Positions 32,216-41,366 of a DNA stretch of 64,000 bases are shown in pieces. Each line of letters starts with the position of its first letter. Positions within the stretch are counted from its first letter, which is position 1. The notes beneath the pieces are model-generated. The model was not told the DNA's origin. It worked only from the letters and a program-made list of their open reading frames with translations, and made no database searches. Location of the stretch: contig JAKSLH010000014.1 of assembly GCA_024401335.1 (NCBI GenBank), positions 1-64,000 on the forward strand. Reading direction: 5' to 3'. The stretch is from Bacteroidales bacterium. Its GTDB lineage: Bacteria; Bacteroidota; Bacteroidia; Bacteroidales; Marinilabiliaceae. Both the position numbers and the translations under genes were made by a program.

Positions 32216-35011
32216 TTAAAATCTGATTGTATATGATATGGCAGGTATGATTGGTATTATCGAAGTCTGTTTGAGTACAGTTTTTTTGCCAGTTTCCTGC
32301 TCTTTGGTATAGTAAATGCCTGTTTCAGGGTCTTCTATTGTGATTTCTTTATGCATGGTTTTGCGTTTTGCATATACAAGGTCTTGATTCTTCTTGTTGT
32401 ATACATTAACTACGCTGATATTGAGTGTGCGTGTGCAATGCTTCAATTTTTTGTTGAAGTTTATGCTCATGTCTAACTGATGCGACGGCTTTAGCTTGTA
32501 GTTGTTTCTGCGGTCGTAATAGTCATACTCCGATGTCTTCATCCCGTCTGTCTCTCTTTCTACGCTTTCGTCCGGAAAGAGCGAATGATATCCATTCTCT
32601 TCAGGTGTAACGTATGATGTTCTCTGTTTGGCTACTGTCTCCCACGAGCCCGACATGTAGTTCCACGATGCGGCGACATCTATTCGTTCACCGAATTTAT
32701 GCATCAGTGTTATGTTCACTGCATTACGCCTGTCATATTTATATGGAAATGTCTTGCCTCCGCTTACTTCGTTACCGAATTTCCTGTCGGTCTTCGATAG
32801 TGTGTAGCTTGCCGAGCCTGTTGTGTTGCCTACTATTTTGCTTGCCATCAGTTCTAGTCCTTTCGACACGCCTTTGCCTTTGGCTACCAGTTCTTGCCAG
32901 CCTCGTGTGCTTCCCGTATAGCCTGCTCCGTCTTTATACTCCAATATGTTCTTCATCTCCTTGTAGTAGAGTTCAGCAGTAAACTCCCATCCAGCAAGGG
33001 TGTTGCTGCTCAGTCCCATTGACACCTGTTGTGAAAACATCGGTTTTATATTTTTGTCAATCGGCACCCACAGGTCGGAAGGCATGGAGATAGGGGCTGT
33101 TTGCAGCAGATGGACATACTGGTGCATGGTGGTGTATGAAGCCTTTGCTCTCAAACCTTTAGCAAAGGAATAAGATGTTGACAGTCGTGGTTCGGCATTG
33201 GGATAGACCTTGCCGTCAACTGCAAATAGTGTTGCATGAACACCCGCGTTAACCTGCCATCTGTCGCCTAGTCTTAGGTCGTCTTCAGCGTAGAGGTCAA
33301 ATTCGTTGCCTATCTTTTTGTCTTCGTTGTCATTGTATTTGTCGTGTAATGTAGTGTCGGACGAGGCAGTCAGAGTGCTTATCATTGTCATCGATGGCCT
33401 GAAGGTATGTCTGATGTATTGGCCTCCGAATTTCACGTGATGATGTGGAATAGGGTGGTAGTCAAAGTCCATCATTGCGGTCATGTCGTCTATTCCGCTG
33501 TTATATCGCATTCTGAAATCCAATTTGTCTATTGTCTCCCATTCCCTTTTTTGCGGGCTGGGCTTGGCCGAACTATCTAGGTCGTCATCTGTCATGACTA
33601 CTCGTTTCTCTTCTTCTATGTCGTCTATCTTTGTCCCGAAGTTAAATCGGTTATAGGCAATTGTGAAGTTGCTGAAGAGTTTTGGGGTGAATATATGGTT
33701 CCATCTCAGACTGCCTAATGTGTTGCCCCATCTCAAGTCTATATCATATATCGATTCCGATTTTGAGTATGTGCTGTTCGACTTCTCTTTGCTTCCAAAC
33801 CCCAATACGTCACGTCCCATGTAAAACGATGCATATATTCTGTCGTTGTCGTTGATTATGTGGTTTACCTTGGCGTTTATGTCATAGAAGTTAAGAGCGA
33901 ATTTGTCTACTTCTTCTTCTTGCGATTTTACTATCGGTCCTGCAAGCAGATCGAAATAGCTTCTGCGTGCGCTTACTATCATCGATGTCTTGTCTTTCTT
34001 TATTGGCCCTTCGATAGACATGTGGCTCGACAGTGTGCCTATCTGTCCCATGCCGTGCCAGTGTTGCATGTTTCCGTCTTTGGTCCTGACGTCTATTACC
34101 GACGACAATCGTCCTCCATATCTTGATGGATACGATGCTTTGTAGAAATCTACATGTTTTACTGCGTCTGGAGTGAATGCCGACATGAATCCGAGTATAT
34201 GGTCTATGTTATACATCGGCACGCCGTCAAGCAGGTATAGGTTCTGGTCCGGACTTCCTCCTCTCACGTGTATGCCACTTGTGCCTACCATGCCTCTTTG
34301 CACTCCAGGCAATGTCTGAAGCGTTTTCAATACGTCTGGCTCTCCCAGCAGCGCAGGCTGTCTCTTGATCTTATCCACTGGCATTGTCGTTGATCCTGTT
34401 CTACTGCTGGCTGTGCCTGTCTCTGGCCTGTCGGCTTCTACCACCACCTCTTCTATCCTGTTGTCTGCCGTCATCTCTATGATGACTGTCGTGTCGCATC
34501 GCAGGTCTATCCTTAGAGTCTGTGGCTCATAACCAATATACGAGAAACGTATCATGTCGGTGCCTTCTGGCAGTGTCAACGAATAGAATCCGTATGAATT
34601 GCTGACGGTTCCTTTGCCTCCTTGGGTCGAATATGCTGTTGCGCCAATCAGTGTCTCTCGCGAAGTGCTGTCTTTTATATATCCGTTTATGGTGTGTGTG
34701 CGGTTCGTGTCGTTTGAGGTTGGCTTTTTGACTTTTATGAGTGTGATGTGTTTGCCGCTTATGTTATATTTGATGTTGTGCGGATACAACACTTTCTCAA
34801 GAACTGTTTTCAATGGTGCGTTCTTTACGTCGATGTCGATGGCATTGTCCAGCGACACGTCTTGCCCATATACAAATGTGTAATCTGTTTTTTGCTGCAC
34901 TGCCTCTACGAAGGATTCCAGTGTTGCTCCTTTGATGGCGATGCTGATATCTTGCGCCCACATCTTAATGCTCAGTAGTAGCAGCATCCCAATAACTAAT
35001 GTTCTTTTCAT
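32216..35011 (-). CDS. TonB-dependent receptor with N-terminal STN signalling domain
   Basis: A 931-residue outer-membrane receptor. After the signal peptide (ending MWAQ) comes an STN domain (about 20-95: ISIAIKGATLESFVEAVQQK, LKTVLEKVLYPHNIKYNI), then a carboxypeptidase-like beta sandwich (INGYIKDSTSRETLIGATAY), the plug (PVDKIKRQPALLGEPDVLKT, GIHVRGGSPDQNLYLLDGVP) and the barrel, ending in ISYTIRF. The STN domain is the part that talks to an anti-sigma factor, and a sigma factor and an STN-like anti-sigma protein are encoded beside it. The receptor probably imports a ligand and controls its own operon. The ligand is unknown. Confidence 0.93.
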   Translation of the reverse strand: MKRTLVIGMLLLLSIKMWAQDISIAIKGATLESFVEAVQQKTDYTFVYGQDVSLDNAIDIDVKNAPLKTVLEKVLYPHNIKYNISGKHITLIKVKKPTSNDTNRTHTINGYIKDSTSRETLIGATAYSTQGGKGTVSNSYGFYSLTLPEGTDMIRFSYIGYEPQTLRIDLRCDTTVIIEMTADNRIEEVVVEADRPETGTASSRTGSTTMPVDKIKRQPALLGEPDVLKTLQTLPGVQRGMVGTSGIHVRGGSPDQNLYLLDGVPMYNIDHILGFMSAFTPDAVKHVDFYKASYPSRYGGRLSSVIDVRTKDGNMQHWHGMGQIGTLSSHMSIEGPIKKDKTSMIVSARRSYFDLLAGPIVKSQEEEVDKFALNFYDINAKVNHIINDNDRIYASFYMGRDVLGFGSKEKSNSTYSKSESIYDIDLRWGNTLGSLRWNHIFTPKLFSNFTIAYNRFNFGTKIDDIEEEKRVVMTDDDLDSSAKPSPQKREWETIDKLDFRMRYNSGIDDMTAMMDFDYHPIPHHHVKFGGQYIRHTFRPSMTMISTLTASSDTTLHDKYNDNEDKKIGNEFDLYAEDDLRLGDRWQVNAGVHATLFAVDGKVYPNAEPRLSTSYSFAKGLRAKASYTTMHQYVHLLQTAPISMPSDLWVPIDKNIKPMFSQQVSMGLSSNTLAGWEFTAELYYKEMKNILEYKDGAGYTGSTRGWQELVAKGKGVSKGLELMASKIVGNTTGSASYTLSKTDRKFGNEVSGGKTFPYKYDRRNAVNITLMHKFGERIDVAASWNYMSGSWETVAKQRTSYVTPEENGYHSLFPDESVERETDGMKTSEYDYYDRRNNYKLKPSHQLDMSINFNKKLKHCTRTLNISVVNVYNKKNQDLVYAKRKTMHKEITIEDPETGIYYTKEQETGKKTVLKQTSIIPIIPAISYTIRF

Positions 35012-35163
35012 TGTCTTTTTCTATCGTGTTTTGTATATAAAGACACGTTCTGAACTCATATTCCCTATGTGCAATACCTTTTTTTTTATGTTGTTGTAAG
35101 AAAAAATTCAAATGTCATTGGGCAACTTAAGCGAACTAGTTTTTTTACATGACAATAATCGTC

Positions 35164-35745
35164 TTATAACAGCGACAATATAAAGATGCTTCTTGCCGAA
35201 GTTGTCTTCTTTCCGATATATGCGCTCAATGCTTCCCTTATCTCTTTCGTGGCTTTTTGTATCTGAGCATCTACTGTCTTGGTGCTTATCCCCATGAGCG
35301 ACGCTACTTCTGCGTATGTCTTCCCATCTTCTTTGACGAGGGTGAATACCTTCCGACAGCGTTCTGGCAGCTTGTGGAGTGCGTTTTCATATTTCATGAA
35401 TATCTCTTCATCTATCATCTGCTGCTCTGGTGTCTCTGCGTATGTCGTTTCTACATGTTCTATGTCATATTGCACTTCGGCTTTGCTGCTTCTTATGCGA
35501 TTTAATGCCATGTTTTTGGTGATGATGAAACAATATGCGTCGAAGTCTTTGGGTATGATCATCGTCTTCCTGTTATTCCATAGCGAAGCAAGGACGTCTA
35601 ATGTGACATCTCTGGCTTTTTCGTCGTCTTTTACGTAGTAATATGCCGTGCGAAAGATTCTTTCGTACGAAGTGTCGTAGATATATCTGAACGCCCTTTC
35701 CGAGTCTGTCTTTTTGATTTGTTCTAGGGCTTCTGTGATGCTCAT
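35164..35745 (-). CDS. ECF sigma factor of the receptor cluster
   Basis: A 193-residue ECF sigma factor of the Bacteroidota FecI-like type. Region 2 covers FRYIYDTSYERIFRTAYYYV, DEKARDVTLDVLASLWNN and FDAYCFIITKNMALNRIR; region 4 covers LPERCRKVFTLVKEDGKTYA and MGISTKTVDAQIQKATKEI. It is encoded 152 bp upstream of the TonB receptor on the same strand, the usual order. In most such loci the anti-sigma gene comes next; here it is three genes downstream and shortened. Confidence 0.92.
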   Translation of the reverse strand: MSITEALEQIKKTDSERAFRYIYDTSYERIFRTAYYYVKDDEKARDVTLDVLASLWNNRKTMIIPKDFDAYCFIITKNMALNRIRSSKAEVQYDIEHVETTYAETPEQQMIDEEIFMKYENALHKLPERCRKVFTLVKEDGKTYAEVASLMGISTKTVDAQIQKATKEIREALSAYIGKKTTSARSIFILSLL

Positions 35746-35760
35746 GCCTTCTGACTGTAT

Positions 35761-35802
35761 AAAAAGAAGGGCAGGGGTCCGTGTTTTTTGAACTCCTGCC
35801 CG
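35761..35802 (-). terminator. terminator after yebC
   Basis: On the minus strand GGGCAGGAGTTC pairs with GACCCCTGCCC around AAAAAACACG and is followed by TTCTTTTTAT. It lies 21 bp after the yebC stop and ends just before the sigma gene. Confidence 0.8.
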
Positions 35803-35823
35803 TTATGGTTTTGTTGCCTCGAG

Positions 35824-36546
35824 TTAGAGGTTGCCAATAGTGTGATAAACGTTTGTTACGTCGTCGTCCTCGTCAAACTTGTCAAGCAACTTCTCGAGAG
35901 TAACTTTCTGCTCGTCTGTCACTTCCTTAGTCTCGTTTGGAATACGCTCGAACTCTGCGCTTACTATCTCATAGCCGTTCTCTTCGAAATACTTCTGGAG
36001 TGATGCATAGTGCTCTGGCTCGCCGTAAGCTGTGATTGTGTTCTCCTCGTCGTCCTTGTAGAGTTCGTCAACACCGAAGTCGATGAGTTCGAGCTCGAGC
36101 TCTTCCATATCAACGCCGTCCTTAGCCTTTACAGTGAAGACAGTCTTACGAGTGAAGAGGAAGCTCAAGCAACCGCTTGTACCGAGGCTGCCGCCAAACT
36201 TTGTGAAGTAAGAACGTACGTTAGCAACTGTACGGGTATTGTTGTCTGTAGCACATTCAACATAGATTGCGATACCGAATGGGCCGTAACCTTCGAATGT
36301 CACCTCCTTGTAATCGCTAGTATCCTTGTCAGTAGCCTTCTTGATAGCACGGTCGATAGTATCCTTAGGCATACCTGCAGACTTTGCAGATGCGATAATT
36401 GTACGAAGGCGGCTGTTAAGGTCTGGGTTTTCACCACCAGCCTTTACGCACATTGTGATCTCCTTGCTGAACTTAGAGAATGCCTTACTATTCTTACTGT
36501 TACGCGCCATGATACGCGCCTTGCGGTATTCAAATGCTCTTCCCAT
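35824..36546 (-). CDS. yebC: YebC/PmpR-family protein
   Basis: A 240-residue protein with all three YebC domains: MGRAFEYRKARIMARNSKNS at the start, TIIASAKSAGMPKDTIDRAI, then YEGYGP-like VTFEGYGPFGIAIYVECATD, TDNNTRTVANVRSYFTK and GSLGTSGCLSFLF. Family members act as transcription regulators or, as TACO1-type proteins, help translate difficult sequences. The acidic C-terminus (FDEDDDVTNVYHTI) is complete. It is a single gene with its own terminator. Confidence 0.95.
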   Translation of the reverse strand: MGRAFEYRKARIMARNSKNSKAFSKFSKEITMCVKAGGENPDLNSRLRTIIASAKSAGMPKDTIDRAIKKATDKDTSDYKEVTFEGYGPFGIAIYVECATDNNTRTVANVRSYFTKFGGSLGTSGCLSFLFTRKTVFTVKAKDGVDMEELELELIDFGVDELYKDDEENTITAYGEPEHYASLQKYFEENGYEIVSAEFERIPNETKEVTDEQKVTLEKLLDKFDEDDDVTNVYHTIGNL

Positions 36547-36647
36547 GAGTGGAATATCTTTATTTTGTTATTATATCAAGTTGTTATGTGCCTTTCGGCT
36601 TTCGTGACGCAAAAATAATGCAATCTGACTAAATAGCAAAGCGTTAG

Positions 36648-37238
36648 CTATTTTTTCTTTTTTTCAAAGTTTTCAACTTCCTTCGCTGCTATCTCCATCT
36701 CGTTGTAGAAGTCTTCACCCCAGGCTCTTATGATAGGTTCCTTTAGGAATTTGTAGACCGGAACCCCTAGCTTCTCACCTAATATCAGGGCAGGCTTGCA
36801 GCATATATCCCATTCGTGAAAGTTGAGGGCGTCGAACGACTTGTAATGTGTCACGCGAATAGGGTAGAGGTGGCATGATATTGGCTTCTTGAATGTCACT
36901 TTGCCATCGTTGTAGGCTTGTTCTATTGCGCATCTCCAGGAGCCGTCCTTTTCATGGATGGAATAGACACATTCGCGGCCGTTGATGATAGGAGTCACCC
37001 TGTCGCCGTCTTCATCAATGACCCATTTACCTTGGCGGGCTATTTCGTCTTTCTCTTGCTGTGTCAGGTATGGTTCGATTTGTGGGTATATCTCTTCGAG
37101 AATCTTTGTCTCTTCCTCTTCCAGCGGAGCTCCAGAGTCACCTTCGTCACAGCATTCACCCTTGCATTTGCTGAGGTCGCATACGTATTTCCTGGTGAAT
37201 ATTTCAAAGTTGATTACTTTGTCGCCAATCTGTATCAT
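36648..37238 (-). CDS. DUF3109-family Cys-cluster protein
   Basis: A 196-residue protein. It has the N-terminal cysteine cluster CDLSKCKGECCDEGDSGAPL (about 20-39) and later CVYSIHE, CAIEQAYNDG, ISCHLYPIRVTHY, and WDICCKPALILG, the DUF3109 pattern related to YkgJ-type zinc/iron-binding proteins. The conserved cysteines suggest a metal site, possibly iron-sulphur, but the role is unknown. It lies downstream of the zinc-ribbon gene yet is separated from it by a terminator at 37254-37288. Confidence 0.88.
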   Translation of the reverse strand: MIQIGDKVINFEIFTRKYVCDLSKCKGECCDEGDSGAPLEEEETKILEEIYPQIEPYLTQQEKDEIARQGKWVIDEDGDRVTPIINGRECVYSIHEKDGSWRCAIEQAYNDGKVTFKKPISCHLYPIRVTHYKSFDALNFHEWDICCKPALILGEKLGVPVYKFLKEPIIRAWGEDFYNEMEIAAKEVENFEKKKK

Positions 37239-37253
37239 GGGTTATTTGTAAAT

Positions 37254-37288
37254 TAAAAAATCAGGTTGCCACTTGTGTGGTAACCTGA
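37254..37288 (-). terminator. terminator of the zinc-ribbon gene
   Basis: TCAGGTTGCCAC and GTGGTAACCTGA (37261-37272, 37277-37288) form a near-perfect stem around TTGT. On the minus strand TTTTTTAATT follows. Confidence 0.85.
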
Positions 37289-37311
37289 TTGTCATATTGC
37301 GATGAATTCAA

Positions 37312-38088
37312 TTATTTTGTTGTGTCGATAGCTTCGTTGTTATCCATGTCGTCAACAAGGATACGACCGCAGTATTCACAAACGATAATCTTCTTTCTCA
37401 AGCGGATGTCGAGCTGTCGCTGAGGTGGGATCTTGTTGAAGCAACCGCCACAAGCATCACGCTGTACGGTAACAACAGCGAGACCGTTGCGTGCTCCTGA
37501 GCGAATTCTGTCGAATGCAGAGAGAAGGCGCTCGTCGATGTTCTTGCTGATTTCCTTAGCCTTCTTCTCGAGAACTTCGATGTCCTCCTTAGTCTCTTCA
37601 ACGATTGTTTCGAGCTCCTTGCGCTTGCTTTCAAGGTCGATGCTTCTGTCCTTGATGAGTTCCTGTGCGTCAGCAAGCTGCTCCTTCTTCTTCTCCATGT
37701 CTGCAGTGTGCTCCTTGATGCGCTTTTCGCAAAGCTGCTTCTCGAGCTCCTGGTATTCTATCTCCTTAGTGATGGCGTCATATTCGCGGTTGTTGCGAAC
37801 AGAATCCTGCTGACCTACATATTTCTTGATCTGGAGATCTGCTTCTTTGATTTCGTTCTTGCGAGATACGATATCGTCGCTGAGCTTCTGAACCTCTTCG
37901 CTGAGGTTGTTTGCACGAGTCTGCAAACCCTCGATCTCATCTTCCAAGTCCTGTACTTCAAGTGGAAGCTCGCCTCTCAATGTGCGAATCTTGTCGATCT
38001 CGGTGCTCACCTTCTGAAGGTCGAAGAGTGCCTTCAACTTCTCTTCTACTGGTGTCTCCTTAACTGCTGTTTTCTTGTCAGTTGCCAT
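37312..38088 (-). CDS. coiled-coil protein with C4 zinc ribbon
   Basis: A 258-residue protein of the zf-RING_7/C4-type zinc ribbon family. Residues about 15-190 are a long coiled coil (heptads in LEVQDLEDEIEGLQTRANNL and KELETIVEETKEDIEVLEKK). The C-terminal ribbon has CGGCFNKIPPQRQLDIR and CEYCGRILV, giving four cysteine ligands. Relatives are thought to bind nucleic acid or the ribosome; function is unproven. It follows the Nif3-like gene by 22 bp and shares its transcript; this gene pair is common in Bacteroidota. Confidence 0.88.
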   Translation of the reverse strand: MATDKKTAVKETPVEEKLKALFDLQKVSTEIDKIRTLRGELPLEVQDLEDEIEGLQTRANNLSEEVQKLSDDIVSRKNEIKEADLQIKKYVGQQDSVRNNREYDAITKEIEYQELEKQLCEKRIKEHTADMEKKKEQLADAQELIKDRSIDLESKRKELETIVEETKEDIEVLEKKAKEISKNIDERLLSAFDRIRSGARNGLAVVTVQRDACGGCFNKIPPQRQLDIRLRKKIIVCEYCGRILVDDMDNNEAIDTTK

Positions 38089-38110
38089 ATTTTGTGTTTG
38101 TTTTACTTTC

Positions 38111-38902
38111 TCAATTGTATTTTATGACATTCCGGCATGTGCTGGATATGCAGATTGCAAAATTAGAAAAAATTTCTGTAAGTAGTTCAAAAAAAAGTTT
38201 TTTAGATATTTCTTCACTTTCATAATGACCTATATCTGCAATCATCATGTGTCCTTCGGGTTGCTGGAACTGGTGATATTTGATGTCTGCTGTTATATAT
38301 GCATCGGCATTTGCCATCATGGCGTTTTCGACGAATTCACTTCCTGAGCCGGTACATATCGCCACTTTGCTTATGCCTCCGTTATATTCGTTGTGTCGGA
38401 CACATTCGCATCCGATAGCCTTTTTTATGTGGCTGATGAATTCCTGGGCGTTCATTGTGTGGTCTAGAGAGCCGACAACTCCATATCCTATGCCATCGAC
38501 GCCATTGTCTGGTATCAGTGTTGTCATGTTGCGCAGTCCAACCATGTCGCCGATTTTGTGTGACAGGCCATTAGGGGCTTTGTCGGCCGGCGTATGAAAA
38601 GCGCAGATAGCTATGTCGTTTTTTATAGCCTTAGCAATGAGTCGCTCTTCGTCGCTGTCCATATTTATATGCCTCAGCGCTCTGAATAGGATAGGGTGGT
38701 GTGAGATAATCAGATTGCAGTCCTTCTCTATAGCTTCGTCAACTCTCTCCTCTGTTATGTCAACAGTCAGTAATACACCTTTTGCTTCCCAGTCTCTACG
38801 TCCGATTATAAGTCCGGAGTTGTCCCAACTGTCTTGAGTGTTTAGTGGGAAATGACGTTCGAGAACCTCTATGATATCTCCTATTGTATGTGGCTGACTC
38901 AT
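38111..38902 (-). CDS. Nif3-like dinuclear metal-centre protein
   Basis: A 263-residue NIF3/YbgI-family protein. The metal ligands are visible in NLIISHHPILFRALRHI (about 63-79), CAFHTPADKAPNGLSHKIGD, and the C-terminal MIADIGHYESEEISKKL. The DNSGLIIG motif near residue 28 is the usual start of the family (VDNVGLQVG-like). Some members are GTP cyclohydrolase 1 type 2 or DNA-associated, but the reaction is generally unknown. It starts 4 bp after the MerR-type gene. Confidence 0.93.
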   Translation of the reverse strand: MSQPHTIGDIIEVLERHFPLNTQDSWDNSGLIIGRRDWEAKGVLLTVDITEERVDEAIEKDCNLIISHHPILFRALRHINMDSDEERLIAKAIKNDIAICAFHTPADKAPNGLSHKIGDMVGLRNMTTLIPDNGVDGIGYGVVGSLDHTMNAQEFISHIKKAIGCECVRHNEYNGGISKVAICTGSGSEFVENAMMANADAYITADIKYHQFQQPEGHMMIADIGHYESEEISKKLFFELLTEIFSNFAICISSTCRNVIKYN

Positions 38903-38905
38903 GGC

Positions 38906-39256
38906 CTAGTTGTTGTCTTCAAGGTTGTTTCTCATTTCTATAAGAAGCTCACGTATATTCTTGAGTTTCAGGACTATTTCAGTCTCCTTCTCTATGCCTT
39001 CGCGCTGGTCTTTCAGCTTCTGTTTGGCACCTTCCAGTGTCAGTCTTCTTTCGTGAACGAGATATTTTATGGTGTGAAGATTCTTGACATCTTCTTTGGT
39101 AAACATTCTGTTGCCCTTGGCGTTTCTGTGTGGCTTGAGAATTTCGAATTCTTTTTCCCAGAATCTTACGGTTGATGTCTCAAGGTTGAGCATCTTCGAT
39201 ACCTCGCCTATAGTGTAATATAGACGGTTCTCATCTAGTTTTAACTCTTCGTTCAT
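38906..39256 (-). CDS. MerR-family transcription regulator
   Basis: A 116-residue protein with a MerR winged helix (LYYTIGEVSKMLNLETSTVR, FWEKEFEILKPHRNAKGNRM, FTKEDVKNLHTIKYLVHERR) followed by a coiled-coil dimerisation helix (GAKQKLKDQREGIEKETEIV). There is no metal- or drug-binding C-terminal domain, so it probably acts as a simple dimeric regulator. ATG overlaps the stop of the upstream ribbon-helix-helix gene by 4 bp, and the Nif3-like gene follows after 3 bp. Confidence 0.92.
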   Translation of the reverse strand: MNEELKLDENRLYYTIGEVSKMLNLETSTVRFWEKEFEILKPHRNAKGNRMFTKEDVKNLHTIKYLVHERRLTLEGAKQKLKDQREGIEKETEIVLKLKNIRELLIEMRNNLEDNN

Positions 39257-39516
39257 TCTTCTGCTACGTTATTGTTATATACCTCAGGTTCAGAATCTGT
39301 GACAATCAACCTGTCGAGATCGTTCTTGCCGAAAAGTGTAGGGTAGTCCTCAAAGAATTTGCCCATCACAAATCTGACGGCGCCTTCACGTATCACGGCA
39401 GCTCTTGAGGCTGACTTGTATTTCTTGCAATATTTGTCTATAGCTTCCAGTTCTCTGTCAGATAGGGTGATTGTGACTTTGTTGTCTCTCGATTCTTTGT
39501 TGATGACCTTTTTCAT
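39253..39516 (-). CDS. small ribbon-helix-helix-like protein
   Basis: An 87-residue protein. KVTITLSDRELEAIDKYCKK followed by ASRAAVIREGAVRFVMGKFF has the strand-helix-helix pattern of CopG/MetJ-type regulators, with the strand KVTITLS as DNA-contacting arm. The last 25 residues are acidic and likely disordered. It heads a four-gene run (RHH, MerR, Nif3-like, zinc ribbon) with overlapping or adjacent ends; two small regulators in front may control the whole set. Confidence 0.65.
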   Translation of the reverse strand: MKKVINKESRDNKVTITLSDRELEAIDKYCKKYKSASRAAVIREGAVRFVMGKFFEDYPTLFGKNDLDRLIVTDSEPEVYNNNVAEE

Positions 39517-39612
39517 TCGGCTATATTATAGTGCTGGCAAATATAGCTTTTTTTTGGCCGTGACACAAATATTCCTCTTTCTAGTTTGTTATGAGGACTT
39601 TGTGGAGGTCAT

Positions 39613-40644
39613 TTATTGCTTTGATTCAGCTAGTTTTTTCCACTCTATTCCGTCATATACCATAGCTTCGCCATCCATGCTCAAGTCTTCGGCAGTCTGT
39701 AGCCCGTCATTGTTGTTGAAGATGACTTCGCCGAAATCGGAGTATCTCTTACTTACCTGTGTTTTCCACCATCCTTTTTGTCCGTTGATCTCTATTTCGC
39801 CATCCCATTCCATTTTCTCACCAGGCCATGGGTAGTTCTGGTCGCCTCTAAGGCTCCATAGGTAGCAATATGTGTTCTCCCAATTAGAAGGATTGTTGAA
39901 ATACACGTATATTCCTGTTGCTTCTGATTTTACATAACGTATTGTATCTGTGGCTGTTGTCCCATCGCTTGCATTTGCTGTACAAATCACTTCGATGGTG
40001 CTGTTCGTAGGCTCTTGCTTACCTAGCTTTATAGAAACATTGTTCTTTACAAGAATGTCGCGTTGTGTATTCTTGCCGATTACTTTTATGCTTCCACTTT
40101 CGGTGTCGAGGTTGAATGAGACATTGACAAGCATCTCATCTGTCATGAATTCCGTGTCGTCAAGAACGTCAAGGCTAATATGAGGATACATCTTAGATGC
40201 TTTTTTGGCCTTGATGGTCATCTTGTTAATGTCTAGAGTTATTTTGCTGAGTCTTATGGTCTGCTGGCCGCTGAGTCCGCTGATAAATATGTTTTCTCCA
40301 CCTACTTTGAGTTTGTTGTCAGTGCCGAGTGGCAGTTCTTTCTCTATGCCTCCGACGTCTACGGTTTTCCAGTCTTCTGAGCCTATCTTCATGCCGTCTC
40401 TTCCGTTGAACAGAGTGATGTCTTCAATGCAGTATATGCCGTCAGAGATTCTTTTGAAAGGAATGGAAGTATCCCAGTTATTGAAGGAACCTCTAAGGTA
40501 TATGATAGTATTCTCGTCGATTGCGCCAAGTTCAGTTACCTTATTCCCTTCTCTTTCTTTGTTGATGTCTTTTATTTTTATGTCTTGAGCAGATGTGCAG
40601 ATAGATATAGCAGCTATTGCTATAGTAGTAATCAGATTTTTCAT
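39613..40644 (-). CDS. exported protein with glycan-binding (CBM26-type) C-terminus
   Basis: The start MKNLITTIAIAAISICTSAQ (40644) gives a signal peptide; Met codons at 40659 and 40674 are alternatives. Residues about 45-85 (TIIYLRGSFNNWDTSIPFKR) look like a CBM48/SusE-F sugar-binding sandwich with FNNW. The C-terminal segment IYVYFNNPSNWENTYCYLWS, YPWPGEKMEWDG, and WWKTQVSKRYSDFGEVIFNN is the starch-binding module 26 pattern with its aromatic platform. It may bind alpha-glucans. No polysaccharide-utilisation genes are adjacent, only a LuxR regulator upstream on the same strand. Confidence 0.72.
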   Translation of the reverse strand: MKNLITTIAIAAISICTSAQDIKIKDINKEREGNKVTELGAIDENTIIYLRGSFNNWDTSIPFKRISDGIYCIEDITLFNGRDGMKIGSEDWKTVDVGGIEKELPLGTDNKLKVGGENIFISGLSGQQTIRLSKITLDINKMTIKAKKASKMYPHISLDVLDDTEFMTDEMLVNVSFNLDTESGSIKVIGKNTQRDILVKNNVSIKLGKQEPTNSTIEVICTANASDGTTATDTIRYVKSEATGIYVYFNNPSNWENTYCYLWSLRGDQNYPWPGEKMEWDGEIEINGQKGWWKTQVSKRYSDFGEVIFNNNDGLQTAEDLSMDGEAMVYDGIEWKKLAESKQ

Positions 40645-40718
40645 AAAGAAGCGTTTCATTAGTTTGTGATACAAATGTAATCATTATTCGTGAAACTCAT
40701 TTCTTATGATCAATAAAT

Positions 40719-41366
40719 CTATATGTAATACTCCATAAGGTCAATTAGTCCCATGCGTGCTGCGGCCATTGTAGCTTCATAGCTGGTGTTCACTCCTATC
40801 TTGCGGAATATGTTGCGTTTGTGTGCAATTATCGTATGTGTGCTAGAATTTCTTATATTGGCAATCTCCTTTACCGAACGTCCTTGTGCTGTCAGTCGTA
40901 GCACTTCAATTTCTGTTGTAGTGAGCTGTACTGTTTCTTCTTTTTTCTGTGGTGAGAGGAGGATGTCCATTATCTGATGGCAAATAAATCTGTCTCCTGC
41001 GATGGATAACTTTATGGCAGAGAGGATCTCGTCTATTCGGCAATCTTTGAGGACAAAACTGAAATTCGTCCAAGCTGACAGTCTTCGTGCGGTTATTTCC
41101 GATAGTTCAGATGACATGACTATCCACATTGTCTTAGGGTGTTCTCCTTGTAGTATCACAAGATCTTCAGTATGTAGAAGGTCGAAATTAGCCATATCTA
41201 TGATTACAGAGGCGTTATCGTCTTCACTCAATGTCTTTCTCAGCTCTGTTGCGTTGATAGCAATGCTCAACTCCTTTTTTACGGTCAGATTGTTGTTTGC
41301 AATCAGTTGTTCTATTGCATATCTTGACAATTCATGATTGTCGGCTATGATTATTCTTCTTGTCAT
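40719..41366 (-). CDS. LuxR/NarL-type response regulator
   Basis: A 215-residue regulator from MTRRIIIADNHELSR. The receiver has IIIADNHE at the start and a phosphorylation-site region SVIIDMANFDLL, where the Asp is followed by Met-Ala rather than the usual pattern, so phosphorylation is uncertain. The C-terminal LuxR helix-turn-helix is clear: LTTTEIEVLRLTAQGRSVKE, IANIRNSSTHTIIAHKRNIF and RKIGVNTSYEATMAAARMGL. No sensor kinase is adjacent. The CBM26-type gene begins 75 bp downstream and may be a target. Confidence 0.85.
   Translation of the reverse strand: MTRRIIIADNHELSRYAIEQLIANNNLTVKKELSIAINATELRKTLSEDDNASVIIDMANFDLLHTEDLVILQGEHPKTMWIVMSSELSEITARRLSAWTNFSFVLKDCRIDEILSAIKLSIAGDRFICHQIMDILLSPQKKEETVQLTTTEIEVLRLTAQGRSVKEIANIRNSSTHTIIAHKRNIFRKIGVNTSYEATMAAARMGLIDLMEYYI

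Noticed and set aside
36010..36618. 202-residue frame antisense to yebC
   Set aside because: Reverse strand of a firmly identified gene; no independent evidence.
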